Under the pieces are notes generated by a model, which was given only the letters and a program-made list of their open reading frames with translations, made no database searches and was not told the origin of the DNA. The position numbers and the translations under genes were made by a program. A stretch of DNA of 35,732 nt from Gammaproteobacteria bacterium (GTDB lineage: Bacteria > Pseudomonadota > Gammaproteobacteria > HK1), in contig JAJDUQ010000039.1 in assembly GCA_022826505.1 (NCBI GenBank), positions 1 to 35,732 of the forward strand. Reading direction: 5' to 3'. Of the stretch, positions 32,039 through 35,732 are shown in pieces; position 1 is the first letter of the stretch, and each line of letters opens with the position of its first letter.

Positions 32039-33394
32039 ATGAACGACGAAACCAGAGACACCGGAGCGGTCACGAAGAACAGCGCGGAGGGACGCAAGGT
32101 CACACGTCGCGGTGTGCTCAAGGCCACCGCGGCCACGGCCGGTGCGGTGGCGGTGGCCGGCACCGCTTCGATCGCCACCAGTCCCGTCGCGCGCACCGCT
32201 TGGGCAGCCGGAGGCGACGCGCCGATCCGGGTCGGGTTCCAGGTGCACCGCACCGGCATCGGCGCGACATACGGCCGCTGGTACGAGCGTACCGCGAACG
32301 CGGCCGCGGCCTACATGAACGAGACCGGCGGTATCGCGGGGCGGCCGGTCGAGATCGTCCCCGAGGACGACGGGACCGACCCGAAGCGCGGCGCGGAAGT
32401 GATCGAGAAGCTGGCGAGTCAGCACAAGGTGGACTTCGTGTACGGCACGCTGTTCTCGCACGTGGTCATCGGCTCCGCCCCCCGGGCCGGTGAGCTGAAG
32501 ATTCCGTACTTCGTGGTCAGCGAGGGTACGCACGTCGCCTCCGGCATGCTCAACCGCTACGTGTTCCAGCCCGGCATCACCGACGTTCGGGCGCAGGTCA
32601 CGGCCATGGCGCCGTGGGTGATGGACAACCTCGGCAAGCGGGTCGCGATGATGTTCCCGGACTACGCGTTCGGCTACGACCATCGCGATCACTTCACCGC
32701 CGCGGTCGAGGCGCGCGGCGGGAGCATCGCCGCGAAGATCGCGATACCGCCCACCGAGTCGTCGTACACCAGGTACTTCCCCCAGATTCCGGCGGACACC
32801 GAGGTGCTCTACCACGTCATGGTCGGACCCGGAGTGCTGACCTTCGTCAAGGAGATGGGCGAACATTTCGGCTCGCAACGCCCGCGGATCTTCGGCTTCA
32901 TCGACTCCCTCGAAGGCGTGGACATCGCCAGCCCGGGTCTCTCCTTTCTCGAGGGCACCTACCTCTGGGAGGCGATGCCGCGGTATGCCGGCGGCCTCGA
33001 CACCGCCGCGAACCGGCACTACCGGGACCGGGTCGGCATCAACGACGACGGCGCGAGCGTCGATGATCCGAAGGACGTGTCCACCAACTCCCACATGTTC
33101 GGCTGCTGGGAGACGCTCTACGCGATCAAGCAGGGGGTCGAGCAGAGCGGCTACCGCAGCCGCACACCGGGTGACGTGGCTGCGCTCGTCGAGGCGATGG
33201 AGAGTTTCCGCGGATTCAACGAAGGGATCGCCCATCCGCAGGGTTACAAGGAGTTCGACGGCGCCCTGCACCAGTGCTTCGGTCGCCAGTTCATCTCCGA
33301 GGTGCGGGGGGGCAAGCTCGACGTGGTGCACACCACGTCGATCGAAGACGGCAAGTACGAGTCGGACACGGACTACACGAAACAGTCGCTGTAG
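32039..33394 (+). CDS. Branched-chain-amino-acid-type ABC transporter substrate-binding protein, Tat-exported
   Basis: This 451-residue binding protein belongs to the leucine/isoleucine/valine-type (periplasmic-binding-protein 6) family. The N-terminus has a twin-arginine signal (VTRRGVLKATA, R23/R24, hydrophobic alanine-rich stretch, cleavage near AWAA at 54-57), so it is probably exported folded. The mature part starts PIRVGFQVHRTGIGATYGRWYERTANAAAAYMNETGGIAGRPVEIVPEDDGTDPKRGAEVIEKL, with the usual FVYGTLFSHVVIG and KIPYFVVSEG motifs. GAGGAGGGG lies just before the ATG at 32039. Two permease genes and an ATPase gene follow. Members of this family also bind amides, urea and aromatic acids, so the ligand is open. 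Confidence 0.93.
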   Translation: MNDETRDTGAVTKNSAEGRKVTRRGVLKATAATAGAVAVAGTASIATSPVARTAWAAGGDAPIRVGFQVHRTGIGATYGRWYERTANAAAAYMNETGGIAGRPVEIVPEDDGTDPKRGAEVIEKLASQHKVDFVYGTLFSHVVIGSAPRAGELKIPYFVVSEGTHVASGMLNRYVFQPGITDVRAQVTAMAPWVMDNLGKRVAMMFPDYAFGYDHRDHFTAAVEARGGSIAAKIAIPPTESSYTRYFPQIPADTEVLYHVMVGPGVLTFVKEMGEHFGSQRPRIFGFIDSLEGVDIASPGLSFLEGTYLWEAMPRYAGGLDTAANRHYRDRVGINDDGASVDDPKDVSTNSHMFGCWETLYAIKQGVEQSGYRSRTPGDVAALVEAMESFRGFNEGIAHPQGYKEFDGALHQCFGRQFISEVRGGKLDVVHTTSIEDGKYESDTDYTKQSL

Positions 33395-33409
33395 GCCTCC
33401 GACGACGCC

Positions 33410-34288
33410 GTGAGCTTCGGCCCGCACCTGCTGCTGGCGCTGCTCGAAGGCACGGTGACCGCCTGCGTGCTGGCGGTCACCGCGCTCGGGCTCTCGCTGG
33501 TGTTCGGGGTGATGCGCATCGTCAACGTCGCGCACGGCGAGTTCTACATGCTGGGGGCGGTGCTGGCGTGGTTCTGCGCGTCGATGGTCGGGGGTTCTCC
33601 GCTCGGCGGCTTCCTGCTCGCGCTGGTGTTCGCCCCACTGGTGGTCGGCGCGCTCGCGCTCGTCACCGACTGGGCCGTCCTGCGCCGCGTGAAGTACCAC
33701 CCTGAGAGCACCATCGTCGCCACCATCGGCCTGCTCTACATCCTCCAGCAGGCGGTACTCAGCGGCTACGGTCCGGACGCCCGCCCGGTCGAGGCGCCAA
33801 TCTACTTCCGCGTTGCGTTCCCCTGGTTCGGCTACTCCGGCTACAAGCTGATCGTCATCGGTGCGTCCGTCGCGCTGCTGCTCGGGGTCTGGGCCGCGGT
33901 GGTGAAGAGTCGCGCGGGGCTCTACATGCGTGCGACGCAGCAGGACGCGGAGATGGCGCTGGCTCACGGCGTCCCGGTCCGTCGGGTCTACGCACTGGTG
34001 TTCGCGGCCGGCGCGATGCTCGCGGCGGTGGCCGGTGTGCTGATCGTCCCCATTCAGCAGGCCCACTACCTGATGGGGCTCGACCCGCTGCTCCTTTCGT
34101 TCATCGTGGTGATCATCGGCGGGCTTGGCAGCCTGCGCGGGACCGTCGTCGCCGCCTTCGTCATCGGCATCAGCGACGGCGTGATTTCGATGTTCTTTTC
34201 GCCCACGCTCGCGAAGATTCTTGCCACCCTGCTGGTGGCGATGGTGCTGGTGATCCGGCCGAGCGGCCTGTTCGGGGAGCGGTCGTGA
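33410..34288 (+). CDS. Branched-chain-type ABC transporter permease, LivH family
   Basis: This 292-residue permease has the LivH pattern: LLLALLEGTVTACVLAVTALGLSLVFGVMRIVNVAHGEFYMLGAVLAWF at the N-terminus, TIGLLYILQQAVLSGYGPDARPV in the middle and ATQQDAEMALAHGVPVRRVYALVFAAGAMLAAVAGVL, the coupling-loop region, followed by DPLLLSFIVVIIGGLGSLRGTVVAAFVIG. The GTG start at 33410 comes 15 nt after the binding-protein stop. Its stop overlaps the LivM start by 4 nt (GTGA). About eight hydrophobic segments are visible. It forms the inner-membrane channel with the next protein. Confidence 0.94.
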   Translation: MSFGPHLLLALLEGTVTACVLAVTALGLSLVFGVMRIVNVAHGEFYMLGAVLAWFCASMVGGSPLGGFLLALVFAPLVVGALALVTDWAVLRRVKYHPESTIVATIGLLYILQQAVLSGYGPDARPVEAPIYFRVAFPWFGYSGYKLIVIGASVALLLGVWAAVVKSRAGLYMRATQQDAEMALAHGVPVRRVYALVFAAGAMLAAVAGVLIVPIQQAHYLMGLDPLLLSFIVVIIGGLGSLRGTVVAAFVIGISDGVISMFFSPTLAKILATLLVAMVLVIRPSGLFGERS

Positions 34289-35268
34289 CGGATGACGCGG
34301 TGCCGTCGCAGCGCCGGTCCGGCGCTCGTCCGAAGGCGGCATCGCGCGGGCGCGTGCTTGCGCTGCATCTCGGACTCGTTGCGGCCCTCTTCGCGGCGCA
34401 GTTCGTGCTCACCGAGTACCACCACACGAACGTCGCGCGCATCATGGTGCTCGCTGCCTATGCCGCCGGCTACAACCTGCTCTTCGGCTACACCGGGCTC
34501 ATGAGCCTCGGACACGCGATGTTCTTCGCGGCGGGGATGTACGGGACCGGCCTGAGCATCTACTACCTCGGCTTCGGCGCGTTCGCGGGGTTTGCGCTGG
34601 GGGTGTTGGCGGCACTCGCGCTTGCCGCGCTGTTCGGGCTGTTCGCGTTGCGAACCAGCGGGGTCTCGTTTCTGATCGTGACCATGATGTTCGGTCAGGC
34701 CTGCTATCTCACCATCCTGTACTTCAACGAGATTACCCTCGGCGACCAGGGGTTCATCCTGTCCGGACACCTGCCGGAGGCGTTGGTGGATCCGGACGTG
34801 AAGTACAACGTCGCGCTCGTGGTGTTCACGGCGTGCCTGCTCGTGAGCCTGGTCATCGTGCGCTCGCCGCTCGGGCGGGTCCTGGTAGCGATCCGGGAGA
34901 ACGAGGAGCGTACCCGCCTGCTCGGCTACAACACCTATGCCTGCAAGCTGCTCGCGCTGGTGATCTCGGGCGGCATGGCGGGCGCTGCCGGGGCGGCCTA
35001 CGCGCTGCTGTTCTCCTACGTGGGCGCTTCGTTCGCGGCGATCCTGCACTCGATCTATCCGCTGCTCTGGGTGCTGATGGGTGGGGCCGGCACCACCGTC
35101 GGACCGCTTCTCGGCACCGGGCTCATGTTCTACCTGGTGGACGTGACCAGCGGGTGGACCAGCGCCTACCTGTTCGTGGTGGGAGGCGTGTTGGTGGTGC
35201 TGGTGCTTTTCTTCCCGCTCGGAATCATGGGGACGGTGCGCGCGAAGCTCGTACCGTGGCTGCCTTGA
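34285..35268 (+). CDS. Branched-chain-type ABC transporter permease, LivM family
   Basis: This 327-residue permease has a hydrophilic N-terminus (about 25 residues) and then the LivM pattern: VLAAYAAGYNLLFGYTGLMSLGHAMFFAAGMYGTGL, LRTSGVSFLIVTMMFGQ-like family sequence, SPLGRVLVAIRENEERTRLLGYNTYACKLLALVISGGMAGAAGAAYALLF (coupling loop) and LLWVLMGGAGTTVGPLLGTGLMF. The GTG start overlaps the LivH stop (GTGA), so the two are coupled. The LivG-type ATPase gene starts 40 nt after its stop. Confidence 0.94.
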   Translation: MTDDAVPSQRRSGARPKAASRGRVLALHLGLVAALFAAQFVLTEYHHTNVARIMVLAAYAAGYNLLFGYTGLMSLGHAMFFAAGMYGTGLSIYYLGFGAFAGFALGVLAALALAALFGLFALRTSGVSFLIVTMMFGQACYLTILYFNEITLGDQGFILSGHLPEALVDPDVKYNVALVVFTACLLVSLVIVRSPLGRVLVAIRENEERTRLLGYNTYACKLLALVISGGMAGAAGAAYALLFSYVGASFAAILHSIYPLLWVLMGGAGTTVGPLLGTGLMFYLVDVTSGWTSAYLFVVGGVLVVLVLFFPLGIMGTVRAKLVPWLP

Positions 35269-35308
35269 CCGCGTCCCGGGGTTCGGATGCGATGCGCAAG
35301 GTGATCGG

Positions 35309-35732
35309 ATGCGAGCGGCGGTGCAGCCGGTGCGGGCACCCATGAGCGCGGTGCTGCTCGAGACCGAGGGTCTCGGACGCCGCTTCGGCGGTCTGAGCGC
35401 GGTGGAGGACGTCTCCATCGCGGTGGAACGGGGAGAGATCCGCGCCGTCATCGGCCCGAACGGCGCCGGCAAGACCACGTTGGTCGGCATGATTTGCGGA
35501 CGGTTGCGGCCGAGCGCCGGTGCCGTGCGCTTCGCCGGTCGCGACGTCACCGCGATGCCGGCATGGCGTCGCGTGGCCGCCGGCATTGTCTATACGTTCC
35601 AGGTCACGAGCATCTACGGCGCGCTCACCGTGCGCGAGAACATCGCGCTCGCGGCCCAGCGCCGGATGATGAATTCTCCCGGCGCATGGTTCCGCCTCGA
35701 TGAACCGGCGCTGGCGGCGCGGGTGGAGGACG
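35309..35732 (+). CDS. Branched-chain-type ABC transporter ATPase, LivG family (3' end missing)
   Basis: About 141 residues are present before the window edge. LLETEGLGRRFGGLSAVEDVSIAVERGEIRAVIGPNGAGKTTLVGMICGRLRP contains Walker A GPNGAGKT and the LivG-type FGGL start; GIVYTFQVTSIYGALTVRENIALAAQ gives the Q-loop, where many relatives have RTFQ and this one YTFQ. The signature and Walker B are beyond the edge. AAGGTG precedes the ATG at 35309; ATG 35342 is the conventional family start and the alternative. With the three preceding genes it makes a near-complete Liv operon, and a LivF ATPase probably follows outside the window. Confidence 0.92.
   Translation, partial: MRAAVQPVRAPMSAVLLETEGLGRRFGGLSAVEDVSIAVERGEIRAVIGPNGAGKTTLVGMICGRLRPSAGAVRFAGRDVTAMPAWRRVAAGIVYTFQVTSIYGALTVRENIALAAQRRMMNSPGAWFRLDEPALAARVED

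Noticed and set aside
27929-34342. Very long open frames antisense to the peptide and branched-chain transporter genes (hundreds of codons)
   Set aside because: They mirror real genes exactly, have no recognisable domains or starts, and are expected at this GC content.

Overview
The window is 35.7 kb of dense, GC-rich bacterial chromosome. Tat- and Sec-exported binding proteins, a TbpB-like surface protein and a FAD-linked tungsten oxidoreductase point to a Gram-negative, proteobacteria-like heterotroph. Nothing here fixes the genus. I see no rRNA, tRNA, CRISPR array, phage or intact insertion sequence.

Layout. (1) 1-3930: the end of a multi-cluster ferredoxin gene, a tungsten aldehyde:ferredoxin oxidoreductase and a FAD/NAD(P) oxidoreductase, an AorABC-type aldehyde-oxidising complex. 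A small unrecognised gene follows. Two strong hairpins sit in this operon. (2) 3992-6355: divergent acyl-CoA synthetase and hotdog acyl-CoA thioesterase. (3) 6607-14226: a peptide-uptake and peptide-hydrolysis block with a family-5 binding protein, two permeases (no ATPase), two tandem paralogous amidohydrolases, the decayed tail of a third copy, and an opposing M28 metallopeptidase. (4) 14491-16443: acetoacetyl-CoA synthetase. (5) 16647-17462: a bacterial voltage-gated sodium channel with a TLESWS filter. (6) 17943-19427: an 11-segment membrane protein of a poorly characterised family. (7) 19803-25741: a periplasmic cyclase-family protein behind a repeated operator-like motif, a DUF3299 protein, a TbpB-like beta-barrel protein and, on the other strand, a vapBC-like toxin-antitoxin pair running within 7 nt into a LolD/FtsX-type ABC transporter. 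(8) 25742-31650: a palindromic three-way-junction element, then a complete Dpp/Opp system (two permeases, fused double ATPase, binding protein). (9) 32039-35732: a branched-chain amino-acid-type ABC operon (Tat-exported binding protein, LivH, LivM, and LivG cut by the window end).

Together the genes suggest a scavenger of peptides, amino acids and short organic acids. Peptides enter by the two Dpp-type systems and are cut by the amidohydrolases and M28 peptidase. Aldehydes and acids are fed into CoA thioesters by the Aor complex, the acyl-CoA ligase and acetoacetyl-CoA synthetase.

The part most likely to be underdescribed is 19.7-25.8 kb. DUF3299 and the LolD/FtsX pair resemble the zinc-responsive PA4063-PA4066 locus of Pseudomonas, but here they flank a TbpB-like surface protein and the transporter is joined to a toxin-antitoxin operon. 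That functional reading is inference.
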